Of a DNA stretch of 64,000 nucleotides, positions 36,757 through 45,557 are shown piece after piece. The DNA is taken from positions 1-64,000 of the forward strand of contig NZ_JABFDJ010000004.1 of assembly GCF_013403925.1 (NCBI RefSeq), written 5' to 3'. The notes under the pieces are model-generated. The model was not told the origin of the DNA and made no database searches. It saw nothing but the letters and a program-made list of their open reading frames with translations. The position numbers were made by a program, and so were the translations under genes. Source of the DNA: Winogradskyella wichelsiae. Its GTDB lineage: Bacteria; Bacteroidota; Bacteroidia; Flavobacteriales; Flavobacteriaceae. How positions within the stretch are numbered: position 1 is the first letter of the stretch; each line of letters begins with the position of its first letter.

Positions 36757-37293
36757 CTAATGAACATACTTTGCATAATCATCAATTTTAAATTGAAGCC
36801 TGACATTTAAATAGTTATTTTTATCTTGAAGTTTAAATGCAATCAAAATGGCTTCTTCGTGATAAGCTTTTATCTTTTCAGGGTTCCATAAGCTTGGGGG
36901 TTGCTGTAAATTTGTAATCCTATCTGCCAATTTTACAAGACCAACTTCTTTCTCTAAACTATTTATTCGGTTTAGACTATCAAGCATGCGCTCACTTTTA
37001 GTCGGAATGGTATTATTTTTAGTTAATGCTTGCACACCCTCGGCTATACTAAAACCAAATATAGTTTCTAAGTCATTAAAACTCGTATCAGTATCTTCAA
37101 GCGTATCGTGTAATAATGCTATTTGTATGGCTAAAGCCAAATTAAAATCTGGTTCGTTTTGATAAGCCATTAAAACTTCCATCGCCACATTAGAGAGATG
37201 CAATACATAATTTGAATTACTTCCTGGCACCTTTTGATTGTGATGTTTTTCTCCTGCAAATTGTATGGCTTTTTGATATAAATCTTGAATCAT
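36757..37293 (-). CDS. HD-domain hydrolase, MESH1/SpoT-hydrolase-like
   Basis: This 178-aa protein is a single HD domain. It has an N-terminal 'AIQFAGEKHHNQKVPG', 'YVLHLSNVA', the HD pair in 'IALLHDTLEDTDTSF', and 'KLADRITNLQ'. This set (H, H, HD, D of LADR) is that of the manganese-dependent ppGpp hydrolase domain in SpoT and MESH1, so it probably removes a 3'-phosphate group from (p)ppGpp or a related nucleotide. There is no synthetase domain. It follows the DUF6892-like gene by 21 bp. Confidence 0.8.
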   Translation of the reverse strand: MIQDLYQKAIQFAGEKHHNQKVPGSNSNYVLHLSNVAMEVLMAYQNEPDFNLALAIQIALLHDTLEDTDTSFNDLETIFGFSIAEGVQALTKNNTIPTKSERMLDSLNRINSLEKEVGLVKLADRITNLQQPPSLWNPEKIKAYHEEAILIAFKLQDKNNYLNVRLQFKIDDYAKYVH

Positions 37294-37314
37294 AGGCTTT
37301 AATTTATTAATATT

Positions 37315-38220
37315 CTATAACGATTCTGCATCAATTCCTAGTGCTGAAAACTCATCATAAACACAATCTTTAGCATAACATAATGTTGCTTTTTTTAAAT
37401 TAGGAAACTGTTTAGCATCTTCTGCAGATTCTATATCCCAATACTCTACTGCCCCACCTGAAAATGGAGATAAATTCATATAAATATCGTTTCCACCATC
37501 TTGATAAATCTCCGTGATTTCTGAAGCTAAACGTTTTGGGATGGGTAAATCTTTAAAATATTGCTCTACTTCTGCAATCGGCTCGTAGCCTTCTTCATTA
37601 ATATCAATGTCACGTTCTTTATACCATCTTGCAAATTCGTGTATATCAAATAGAGGTTTTAATAATCCTTTAACATACATCAGTTCTTCAATAATTGACA
37701 GTTTAAATCCAAAATCTACAAAGGTGATTTCTTCTTCATTCAGTGGTTTAATACTGTACTTATCTTCTGGAATACCTTCCCAACGGTTATAAATTTCATA
37801 AGTACTTATTTCAATGGCACTAATACGGTTATCATTAACATCAAACCAAGCACTTATATTATTTTGTACCAAAGCACCACAATCGTCACCTTCAAAAAGT
37901 TCTACGCGTTCTGCTTTGTGAGTTTTATAATAATTAACAATCTCTTCATCATTAAAATAAAATGTTCCAGAAAATTTGGTTTTCGGACTAAATTCAAAAG
38001 CATCAGGTTCTAACTCTAACGTTAGAGAATCGATATGTTCTCCATCGCCTGAATAGCCTAAAATCCCTAAATCATCCCAAGTAAAAATGGTGTTCTCTTT
38101 TAGTTTTACACTTCTGTAATTCGCATCTAAACCATCTTTTAAAGTTTCTATTGAAACTGGAAATTCTATAGACACTAAATTAATTTTTAAACCTGTTGAA
38201 GATAAATGTATTGTCGTCAT
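37315..38220 (-). CDS. DUF6892-like two-domain protein
   Basis: In this 301-aa soluble protein, residues 1-145 form a beta-rich domain ('ENTIFTWDDLGILGYSGDGEHIDSLTLEL'). Residues about 165-300 contain 'FGFKLSIIEELMYVKGLLKPLFDIHEFARWYKERDIDINEEGYEPIAEVEQYF' and 'FPNLKKATLCYA', which I associate with DUF6892. Function is unknown. It opens a two-gene operon with the HD hydrolase and is divergent from the vWA operon. Confidence 0.65.
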   Translation of the reverse strand: MTTIHLSSTGLKINLVSIEFPVSIETLKDGLDANYRSVKLKENTIFTWDDLGILGYSGDGEHIDSLTLELEPDAFEFSPKTKFSGTFYFNDEEIVNYYKTHKAERVELFEGDDCGALVQNNISAWFDVNDNRISAIEISTYEIYNRWEGIPEDKYSIKPLNEEEITFVDFGFKLSIIEELMYVKGLLKPLFDIHEFARWYKERDIDINEEGYEPIAEVEQYFKDLPIPKRLASEITEIYQDGGNDIYMNLSPFSGGAVEYWDIESAEDAKQFPNLKKATLCYAKDCVYDEFSALGIDAESL

Positions 38221-38241
38221 AATTACATGCTTTTAAAAGAC

Positions 38242-38288
38242 CAAAGATAACAACATCCTTAAGAGTTTAAATGGCTGTTTTCCGTGAT
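38242..38288 (-). promoter_or_regulatory. Operator-promoter module for the DUF6892/HD operon
   Basis: On the minus strand ATCACGGAAAACAGCCAT is followed after 21 bp by the perfect -7 element TATCTTTG (38249-38242). Its centre is 50 bp from that of the divergent module at 38321. Confidence 0.8.
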
Positions 38289-38320
38289 TTTTTATTCGGA
38301 ATAAGAAAGCTCAAAACAAT

Positions 38321-38367
38321 ATCACGGTTATCAGGGATAAAAAAAACAATAGCTTCTTTTAACTTTG
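38321..38367 (+). promoter_or_regulatory. Operator-promoter module for the vWA/PurA-like operon
   Basis: ATCACGGTTATCAGGGAT is followed after 21 bp by the perfect -7 element TAACTTTG (38360-38367). Confidence 0.9.
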
Positions 38368-38382
38368 TTGAAAACCTTTTTT

Positions 38383-38733
38383 ATGGAAGATCAAAATAAA
38401 AGTGCTGCGTTTTTAGAATCCTTAAAACGTAATAACGAAAAAATAAGAGATGATCGTGCCAATGCTATTGCAGAAGATGCACAACTCATGTACAAACGCG
38501 AAACAGAAGATTTAGCTTTGTCTTTAAAACGTTTAAAACGTGAGCAAGAAAATATGCTAGATATGAGCCCTACAGATGCAAATAGTTTGGTCTTAGCTTC
38601 AGATTTTGATGCCAAAGATTATGTAGCCAAAGACTTAGAAATGTCAGTGAAAATTAGAAATTTTGAAATTAAATTAGAATTAGCCAAAAAGCGCTATACA
38701 CACTTATTTGGTGGAATAATAAATGAACTATAA
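38383..38733 (+). CDS. Small coiled-coil protein upstream of the vWA gene
   Basis: This 116-aa protein starts at the ATG at 38383 (MEDQNKSAAFLESLKRNN). An in-frame codon at 38365 lies inside the -7 element and cannot be the start. It is almost wholly helical and charged (QLMYKRETEDLALSLKRLKREQENM; FEIKLELAKKRYTHLF) and probably forms a coiled coil. The vWA gene begins two bases after its stop, which suggests translational coupling and a structural partner role. Confidence 0.75.
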   Translation: MEDQNKSAAFLESLKRNNEKIRDDRANAIAEDAQLMYKRETEDLALSLKRLKREQENMLDMSPTDANSLVLASDFDAKDYVAKDLEMSVKIRNFEIKLELAKKRYTHLFGGIINEL

Positions 38734-38735
38734 TT

Positions 38736-39599
38736 ATGGGAGGAGGAAGATTTAGTAACGACGCCTATAAGCGTTTACGGAAAATGAAAGACTATGGTAA
38801 CAAGTCTAGAGAAGAAATATTTACATCCAGACACATAGATCCAGAAATGGATCCTACAAAAGCACTTGTCAGAGAATCAAGAGATTCTGAAGAGCATCCA
38901 GAAACAGTATCTATTATTGTCGCTCTAGATGTGACTGGAAGTATGGGTTTTGTACCAGAACATATTGTAAAAGAAGCCTTACCAGATCTTATTGGCTCAT
39001 TAATGGAAGCTGGAATTGAAGATCCGCAAGTACTATTTTTAGGCATTGGAGATTTTATTTATGATAGAGCACCTTTACAAGTTGGACAGTTTGAATCATC
39101 AGCAGAATTGTTAGACCGTTGGTTAACACGCGTCTATTTAGAAGGTGGCGGTGGAGGAAACAATCAAGAAGGGTATAACTTGGCACATTTGTTTGCTGCA
39201 CGTCATACCGCTATTGATTGTTGGGAAAAAAGACAACAAAAAGGCTTTTTATTCACTATTGGAGATGAACCTGTTTTCCCTACTATTCCAGCCGAAATCA
39301 TTAAAAGATATACCTGTACAAATGAAGCAGAAACCATAACTACAGAAGCTATTATTACAGAAGCACAAGAAAAATATAATGTTTTCCATATGCATTTAGA
39401 GCATAACGAATGGTCAAAACAAGATAGTCGTAAAGGTAATTGGAAGACACTTTTGGGAGAAAACTTTATAGAAGTTCCTGATTTTAAAACCGTAGCAAAA
39501 CGTATTGCAGAGGTGGTGATTCAAAATCATAAACCATATAGTGCTACAATAAATACAAATACGTCTTCTGACACTACAGAAGTAGAAAATATGCTATAA
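38736..39599 (+). CDS. von Willebrand factor A (vWA) domain protein
   Basis: This 287-aa cytoplasmic vWA protein has an N-terminal RFSNDAYKRLRKMKDYGNKSREEIFTSR segment. It then has a MIDAS motif at D65-x-T67-x-S69 (ALDVTGSMG), with 'FLGIGDFIYDRAPLQVGQF' and 'YLEGGGGGNNQEGYNLA' completing the metal site region. vWA domains act as metal-dependent adaptors, often for AAA ATPases in conflict or chaperone-like systems; no MoxR ATPase is in this window. It is followed with no gap by the PurA-like gene. Confidence 0.88.
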   Translation: MGGGRFSNDAYKRLRKMKDYGNKSREEIFTSRHIDPEMDPTKALVRESRDSEEHPETVSIIVALDVTGSMGFVPEHIVKEALPDLIGSLMEAGIEDPQVLFLGIGDFIYDRAPLQVGQFESSAELLDRWLTRVYLEGGGGGNNQEGYNLAHLFAARHTAIDCWEKRQQKGFLFTIGDEPVFPTIPAEIIKRYTCTNEAETITTEAIITEAQEKYNVFHMHLEHNEWSKQDSRKGNWKTLLGENFIEVPDFKTVAKRIAEVVIQNHKPYSATINTNTSSDTTEVENML

Positions 39600-40733
39600 A
39601 TGACAAAGTGTAGTTTGGTTATAGATTTAGGTTTTGGTGATGCTGGAAAAGGGTTAACGACCGATTTCCTGGCATCACAAAATCCTAAAGAAAGTGTAGT
39701 GGTTCGGTTTTCAGGAGGTCATCAAATTGGGCATACAGTAAGTACAGACACGCTTACCCATACGTTCAGTAATTTTGGTTCTGGGACTTTATTGGGTGTG
39801 CCAACTTATTATTCGGAGCACACTACCCTATTTCCTCCTGCCATTTTAGACGAAGGTGATTTCTTAAAAACCTACAAGCCAAAATTGTATTTTCATCCAT
39901 TGGCGATGATTACTACGTTTTACGATATTGCTTATAATAGAGCGATTGAAAAACAACAAAATCACGGCTCTTGCGGCTTGGGTTTCGGTACAACCATCGC
40001 TAGAAATAAAGCAGAAGTATATCTTTATGCTAACGACTTACAATTTCAATGGATTTTAAAACAACGTTTAGAAAGTATAAAATTGTATTATGAAACGAAA
40101 CTAGAAAGTCAGCCAAAATCGATTCAAGATTATTACAAAAACGAACTTAAAGATTACAACGAAGATTATTTTACTGACAGTTGTTTAGATATTAAAAAGT
40201 ATTATAGTTTAACCTCTCTTTCAGAGTTAAAAAAAACATTCGAGCATTTTATTTTTGAAGGCAGTCAAGGTATTTTATTAGATACACAACATGGTTTTCA
40301 TCCGCATACCACGTGGAGTTATACCACGTCTAAAAACGCTATTCAGCTTATAAAAACACATTTAAAAGCTGAAGTAGAAATAGATATTTATTACATAACG
40401 CGCTGTTACCAAACACGACATGGCAACGGACCAATGTCTAACATAAAACCTGTTTCACTTCAGAATAATGAAAATGAAGCGAATGTAACTAACGAGTTTC
40501 AAGGGGAGTTTAGAACACAAGCTTTAGATCCAGAATTACTTAATTATGCTTTAAGTTCTGATGCCATTCATCATCAAGATTTAAAACCTCAAAAGCATGT
40601 AATGATTACCTGTCTCGACCAGTTACCTGGTTTTTCTTACGAGAATTTACTTCAAAAATTAGATACAACATTCAAATCTGTTCACGGAAGTTACGGCCCT
40701 AGACGAGAATGCATAGAGAAACTTCAAAATTGA
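39600..40733 (+). CDS. Adenylosuccinate synthetase (PurA)-like GTP-dependent ligase, diverged
   Basis: This 377-aa protein has the PurA family motifs in order. They are GFGDAGKG (11-18; usual GDEGKGK), RFSGGHQIGHTV (usual GGxNAGHT), HGSCGLGFGTTIARNK, EGSQGILLDTQHGFHP, and ITRCYQTRHGNGP. The presumed catalytic D14 and H45 remain. The glutamate of GDEGKG is alanine, and the aspartate-binding TTGRPRR loop is not recognisable (EFQGEFRTQALDPELL). It is shorter than PurA (~425-430 aa). A changed co-substrate is likely. Since it is coupled to a vWA gene, it is not the housekeeping purine enzyme. Confidence 0.8.
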   Translation: MTKCSLVIDLGFGDAGKGLTTDFLASQNPKESVVVRFSGGHQIGHTVSTDTLTHTFSNFGSGTLLGVPTYYSEHTTLFPPAILDEGDFLKTYKPKLYFHPLAMITTFYDIAYNRAIEKQQNHGSCGLGFGTTIARNKAEVYLYANDLQFQWILKQRLESIKLYYETKLESQPKSIQDYYKNELKDYNEDYFTDSCLDIKKYYSLTSLSELKKTFEHFIFEGSQGILLDTQHGFHPHTTWSYTTSKNAIQLIKTHLKAEVEIDIYYITRCYQTRHGNGPMSNIKPVSLQNNENEANVTNEFQGEFRTQALDPELLNYALSSDAIHHQDLKPQKHVMITCLDQLPGFSYENLLQKLDTTFKSVHGSYGPRRECIEKLQN

Positions 40734-40780
40734 TTTTATAAAACCATAATAAAAATATCTAAGAAGATATATTATAACGT

Positions 40781-41197
40781 ATGCACAAAACAAACACTAA
40801 ATCTGAAATTGAACTAAGTTCTAAAGCAAAAAACAAACCTTTGATTTTTGCACTATTTATGATAGGACTAAGCCTAATAACTCTACAAGCGACATCAATA
40901 GAAATAGTCTTTCCAATAGCATTTTGTATAATATTTTTTAGTCTATATGCCTTCAACAAAAATCTTAAAGTGTTTAAATTTTCAGAACATCACTTTGTAT
41001 TTCAAGCCGGAATTATAGGTAAAAAAGAGGTGTCTTATAGTGCCCTTAAATCTTATGTTGTTGAGAGAAAGGTTATGATTATCACCTATCAAACCCCGGA
41101 TGAAAAAGAAAAAAAGATAAGAATTCAGGTCAGTCAAATTGAACCAACACAATTTCCATTATTAGAAGACATTTTAAAAAGTAAGATTAGGTTTTAA
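40781..41197 (+). CDS. Small two-TM membrane protein with a PH-like tail
   Basis: This 138-aa protein has two hydrophobic segments, about 20-40 and 45-60 (PLIFALFMIGLSLITLQAT; IVFPIAFCIIFFSLYAF). Strands typical of a small bacterial PH-like domain follow (KVFKFSEHHFVFQAGIIGKKEVSYSALKSYVVE). It lies 47 bp after the PurA-like gene and may be the fourth gene of that operon. No operator of its own is seen. Confidence 0.6.
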   Translation: MHKTNTKSEIELSSKAKNKPLIFALFMIGLSLITLQATSIEIVFPIAFCIIFFSLYAFNKNLKVFKFSEHHFVFQAGIIGKKEVSYSALKSYVVERKVMIITYQTPDEKEKKIRIQVSQIEPTQFPLLEDILKSKIRF

Positions 41198-41220
41198 ACC
41201 AATACCTTCATTTTTATAAA

Positions 41221-41267
41221 ATCACTAGTTTCAGGGATAAAAATTTTAGTTTTCTAGAGTACTTTAG
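41221..41267 (+). promoter_or_regulatory. Operator-promoter module for the SUKH-to-two-component operon
   Basis: ATCACTAGTTTCAGGGAT is followed after 21 bp by TACTTTAG (41260-41267), one base from the -7 consensus. It precedes a run of six plus-strand genes that includes the sensor kinase and response regulator. Confidence 0.85.
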
Positions 41268-41289
41268 CATTGCCAAAAATTAAGAAAAC

Positions 41290-42351
41290 ATGAATAATTA
41301 CGTAACGTATTCAGAAGATTTCAAATTATTAAAATGGGATGATTTCAATTTTGAACCTATCAAAATAGAGACACTTCCAACTCTTGAAGATCCAAAACAT
41401 TACAAGAATTCTTTTACGTTTAGAGATGCACTTTTAGAGGCTATTGAAACCCGCTCTGGGAAAAAATTATTCAAACTATCACTTATTACACCAGATTATA
41501 AATTTAATACCAAATTTTACGGAATTGGATTTTTAGAAGACAGAACTGTTGCTACTTTTGAAATAGAAAATACGCCACTATTTAAAGCATGGTTTATAAA
41601 TATTCAGCGTTTTAGAAGTGATGACGTCGTTAAAAATTTTGTAGAATCTGTTTATAACTTTAGTACGAGTTTGTATAGTTCTCAGCCTGTTTCTAATTTT
41701 AAAGATATTACGTTTCAAGACAACACAGGTGCTTTTATTAATGAATTTATTCCTAATCAATTTATAGCAGAACAATTAGCAAAAGAAAAAGCCGATTTCT
41801 TAAAGCCTTTTATTCAGTTAGAAGCTGAAATTAATATGAAAGAGGTTACACAATCTTTTATCGCTTTAATTACAGAAAAAAGATTAAAGTTAAAGCCACC
41901 AATTAACAATGATGCCATTTTTGCTCAATTTGAAAAAGAGGCCGGTTTTCCTTTTCCTACAATAATAAAAGAATACTTAACGTTGCATAATGGTATTGAT
42001 AGATGTGCTATAATGGGCGCAGAAGCTATATATAAAGAATGGAAACAATGGAAAGATATTTACGATGAATGGACGCAAGAAGACCTGTTAGACACCTACT
42101 CAACCAACCAAGGTAAAGCCTTGTTAATGTACACCACACCCTATTGGATTCCGTTTTTCGATTTACAAAATGGTAATTTTTTAGCTTTCGATTTTGCACC
42201 AAATACAAAAGGAAAAGCCGGACAAATTATTCGTTATGGTGCAGATCAAGAAATTGGATATATTGAAGCCGAAGATTTAAATACCTTCTTGAAAAGTTTA
42301 ATGGGTAACGAAGGCGAAATTGAAGAAAACGAATGGTTTTACGTCGAATAG
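41290..42351 (+). CDS. Large protein with C-terminal SMI1/KNR4 (SUKH) domain
   Basis: In this 353-aa protein, residues about 205-345 are a SUKH domain. They include 'FEKEAGFPFPTIIKEYLTLHNGIDR', 'WIPFFDLQNGNFLAFDFAPNTKGKAGQIIRYG' and 'EDLNTFLKSLM'. The N-terminal 200 residues are an unrecognised alpha+beta region. It is the first gene of a long operon that leads into the two-component genes. Confidence 0.8.
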   Translation: MNNYVTYSEDFKLLKWDDFNFEPIKIETLPTLEDPKHYKNSFTFRDALLEAIETRSGKKLFKLSLITPDYKFNTKFYGIGFLEDRTVATFEIENTPLFKAWFINIQRFRSDDVVKNFVESVYNFSTSLYSSQPVSNFKDITFQDNTGAFINEFIPNQFIAEQLAKEKADFLKPFIQLEAEINMKEVTQSFIALITEKRLKLKPPINNDAIFAQFEKEAGFPFPTIIKEYLTLHNGIDRCAIMGAEAIYKEWKQWKDIYDEWTQEDLLDTYSTNQGKALLMYTTPYWIPFFDLQNGNFLAFDFAPNTKGKAGQIIRYGADQEIGYIEAEDLNTFLKSLMGNEGEIEENEWFYVE

Positions 42352-42407
42352 AATCATCTTAAAAAGAATAAAACACATTACAATATAATTTGAATAATAC
42401 CCAGCAC

Positions 42408-44894
42408 ATGTCTGCGATTTTTAAAGAAAAAATAGTACCAAAATTAAAGTTAGAATCATTAGCCCCACCTGAAGTAAAAGCAATGCTTCAAGTTTTAGAG
42501 ATAATGGACGCTACAGATACCGATGTTTACAGAAATACTGTAAACAGTAGTAAACACGAAGGTGTAACTGATGAATTCACAGAAAACACAGCGCAACACC
42601 TCTATTTTCACCCTAAGGTTTTTGCCAATGAACAGGAAGGTTTAGAGCTTATTGGGTCTTGGTACCCACTATTACAAAAAGGATTATTTCCTGATGAAAA
42701 AAGCACGAATAAGCTCGTCGAGTTTTTAAATTTTAGTCTAAGTTATTTACAAACCGATGCCGTTTCTGAAGATTTAAAAACACAAATTTTTCAGGTTTTA
42801 AAAATGCTCGTACAAAGTGAATCGGAAGCCTCTCTTCCTATCGCCCGCTTTTTAATCGACCGGATTTTTGATATTCGAGATGTATTGAGTTCCGATTTTT
42901 TAATTCAGTTTTGTATTAGATATCAAATTTTAAACGAAACATATTCCGTTGTCCAGTCAGATAAAACGATTACTAAATTTCCGTTCAAAATAAACAACGA
43001 TTTTGTTCAGTATTTTTTTGAGAATGATTGGAGTAAATTCATCACTCAATTTCATCGTATATTACCCGTCGGTCGCGTATACGTTACTGGTGCTTACGAT
43101 TTAATGCTGCCTTGGTTTACCACTGATTTAGCAGCCTATTATTATAATAGCTTAGAAGTTATTTATGAAGCACATAAAGCGATAAAAGAACGCTTGATTT
43201 TTGGAGACGTTAAAAGTTTAGAATTACTTAATTTAAAAACGGCTGAAGGTTTCTACCCATTAATTGCTGCTTTAGGTCCTAAAGTTTGGGATGCTGGCGA
43301 TACCTTATTATTTAATAATCGTGATAAAAACATACCACAAGAACAATTAGACGTTTGCTATTTAAGATTTATAGATTGGTTAACTGCCGATGGCGGAAGT
43401 AATTTTTATACGGAAGCTTTTAAAGATTATGGCAAACTCATTTTCACAGAAAATACAGCAGAAGCACTTCCGCTGCAATGCATTCCGTTTTGGTTTAATA
43501 CATGCCATCCAGAAACAGGTATTAAAAACCAAACAGAAACATACAATACCATTTTTTCAGATCTATTGATTGAAGAACGCCAAGGCAAACTTCCTATAAT
43601 GCGTTTTGATCACAAGGGTTTTCAAATGACGGGTGAATTTTTAATTAAAAACGTTTTTCAAACTAAAGATAACTTAAAGGGGTTCCTTCATGGTTTTACT
43701 AAAGAAAGTATTAAAAATCCATTAAATCAGTTTTTAGTTCGTACGTTTTACGATGCTCGCGAGGAATTATTTAATTTATACAACGCAGAACAACAAGAGA
43801 TTTTACAATTGTATTTGTTAGAAATGGCCTATTCTACCAGAGATGTTAGAGATGATATTAGAAAACAAAACTTGCCTTTAATCACAAAAACGCTCATTAC
43901 GTTATGTGCGGAACCAGGAAATTATTCTCGTGTAAACGAAATTGGCGCTCTTAAAAGTATTGATGCTTGTGTGGCCAAAATTTGTAACACGTTTGCTGGC
44001 GGACATTATATCAATGAAGCGCGTCCGTTAGAACTAAATATAATTCAAGCGTGGTTTAATTATTTAGGCGATTTTTATTACAGTTCTAGACAAGAAGCCG
44101 TTTGGGTTTCTAATCTTTTAACAACCCAAGGCGTAAGGACAGCTACCTATTTTAATGATCGTGAAGATGACCTTAGTTATTTTTTAGATAAGGCGATCAA
44201 TCGTATCATCACTTTTCATAAAAAATGTAAAATTAAAGCTTCTGAAAATGTCGCTTTAGCTGAAATTTCAACAGAAATTGAAGTGTATTTAACCGACTTT
44301 TTAGGGGCGTTAAAAAAAGATAAACTAAACGTAAACACCACTAAATATCTTTCTGATTATAGTCAAAGTACAATAGCCGATTTTAATGATCAAACAGAAT
44401 TAGTAACTGCTATTAAAGCTTTTTATAATTTTCATTTTAAAGAAGAAACAACCACAGAAACACCCACAGCTGTTAATAACTCTCAAACCATTACAATTGA
44501 AATGGAAGTTACAGAAATTAACCAAAAATATGTAGATGCTGTACTTCATAATCTAGAACATTATAGTGAAACTGGAAGTTACGACACCGAACTTTTACAG
44601 CCTTTGGATGAAAAAATAGAAGAATTTAAAACCTGGTTACTTGATGATGAAACAGGAATGCAAGTACGGATGGGGCAAGCACTTTATATGACTTTACTAA
44701 ACACCAATTTAGCGCCAGGAACAGCACAAGAAACCTACGGAAATCTTTGCCGAAGTTTATTTGTACACTTAGTAAAAGGTACTCAAATGGCAGCTTCATA
44801 TGGCATGGGATTACAGGCAATGGCAAAATCTGGAGCCTATTCAGAAGATTTAACGACGGCTTTATTACAAGTCGTTGATGATTTAAACGCTTAG
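42408..44894 (+). CDS. Large helical protein of unknown function
   Basis: This protein is 828 aa from the ATG at 42408; a TTG at 42390 would add six residues. It is predicted to be almost entirely helical, without signal peptide or membrane segments, in a repeat-like arrangement reminiscent of HEAT/ARM solenoids. It has a short linker of T, E and N at about 690-705 before a C-terminal helical domain of ~130 aa ending in SGAYSEDLTTALLQVVDDLNA. No family recognised. It ends 3 bp before the DUF1266-like gene and is part of a tight three-gene set. Confidence 0.65.
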   Translation: MSAIFKEKIVPKLKLESLAPPEVKAMLQVLEIMDATDTDVYRNTVNSSKHEGVTDEFTENTAQHLYFHPKVFANEQEGLELIGSWYPLLQKGLFPDEKSTNKLVEFLNFSLSYLQTDAVSEDLKTQIFQVLKMLVQSESEASLPIARFLIDRIFDIRDVLSSDFLIQFCIRYQILNETYSVVQSDKTITKFPFKINNDFVQYFFENDWSKFITQFHRILPVGRVYVTGAYDLMLPWFTTDLAAYYYNSLEVIYEAHKAIKERLIFGDVKSLELLNLKTAEGFYPLIAALGPKVWDAGDTLLFNNRDKNIPQEQLDVCYLRFIDWLTADGGSNFYTEAFKDYGKLIFTENTAEALPLQCIPFWFNTCHPETGIKNQTETYNTIFSDLLIEERQGKLPIMRFDHKGFQMTGEFLIKNVFQTKDNLKGFLHGFTKESIKNPLNQFLVRTFYDAREELFNLYNAEQQEILQLYLLEMAYSTRDVRDDIRKQNLPLITKTLITLCAEPGNYSRVNEIGALKSIDACVAKICNTFAGGHYINEARPLELNIIQAWFNYLGDFYYSSRQEAVWVSNLLTTQGVRTATYFNDREDDLSYFLDKAINRIITFHKKCKIKASENVALAEISTEIEVYLTDFLGALKKDKLNVNTTKYLSDYSQSTIADFNDQTELVTAIKAFYNFHFKEETTTETPTAVNNSQTITIEMEVTEINQKYVDAVLHNLEHYSETGSYDTELLQPLDEKIEEFKTWLLDDETGMQVRMGQALYMTLLNTNLAPGTAQETYGNLCRSLFVHLVKGTQMAASYGMGLQAMAKSGAYSEDLTTALLQVVDDLNA

Positions 44895-44897
44895 AAA

Positions 44898-45557
44898 ATG
44901 ACACAAGAGATCACACCCGAAATACAAGACCAATTAAATTTATCGGCCTTGATTTTAAAGAAAAATTATAAAAACGCAGATTTAACAAGTTGGTCTGGTT
45001 TCGATTTAGAAAACCAAATGCATGTAAAGCAAGCCAAACGCCTTTTAAGTTTATTTGGCATAAAATCTGGTTTGCACTTACGCAATAGTTTACAACGCTA
45101 TGAAAACGGACAAATGGTATCTCATAATTTTGAAAAATTGGCTTCAGAGTTTCGTATGATTACCACAACCGATTTTGATGCCAAATATAATGCCGAAGAA
45201 AGCCCAAGAACCAAAGGCATTTATAAAATGGTATGGAAATACCGCTTTAGTCTAAAAAAAGAAAAACTTATGGGGTACGAAATGGCCTTTTATATTTTTC
45301 AAATGCGTTTAGGTCACGTATTAGGTTTTATGGATACAGATGAAATGATTTTACGTTTAGAAGAAGCTAATGACACTATAAAATCGACCTTTTCTAGTTG
45401 GAGTGATTTTCATCGTAACGTATGTTTAGGAGACGAATACGCTTTGGGAGCAACAGAACAAGATGTGAGTAAATTTCCAGGAACAGCGACGCTTTGGGAC
45501 TGCTACCAACGTTTACATATAGAACATGCCGACTGGTTTAAAACATGGAAAAAATGA
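44898..45557 (+). CDS. DUF1266-like protein
   Basis: This 219-aa soluble protein has the DUF1266 features. 'TKGIYKMVWKYRFSL' is followed by the late 'AFYIFQMRLGHVLGFMDTDEMILRLEEANDTIKSTFSSWSDFHRNVCLGDEYALG' segment, in which a helix with paired aromatic and charged residues precedes 'SW..F..N...G'. Function unknown. Its stop overlaps the next start in an ATGA junction, indicating translational coupling with the TPR gene. Confidence 0.65.
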   Translation: MTQEITPEIQDQLNLSALILKKNYKNADLTSWSGFDLENQMHVKQAKRLLSLFGIKSGLHLRNSLQRYENGQMVSHNFEKLASEFRMITTTDFDAKYNAEESPRTKGIYKMVWKYRFSLKKEKLMGYEMAFYIFQMRLGHVLGFMDTDEMILRLEEANDTIKSTFSSWSDFHRNVCLGDEYALGATEQDVSKFPGTATLWDCYQRLHIEHADWFKTWKK

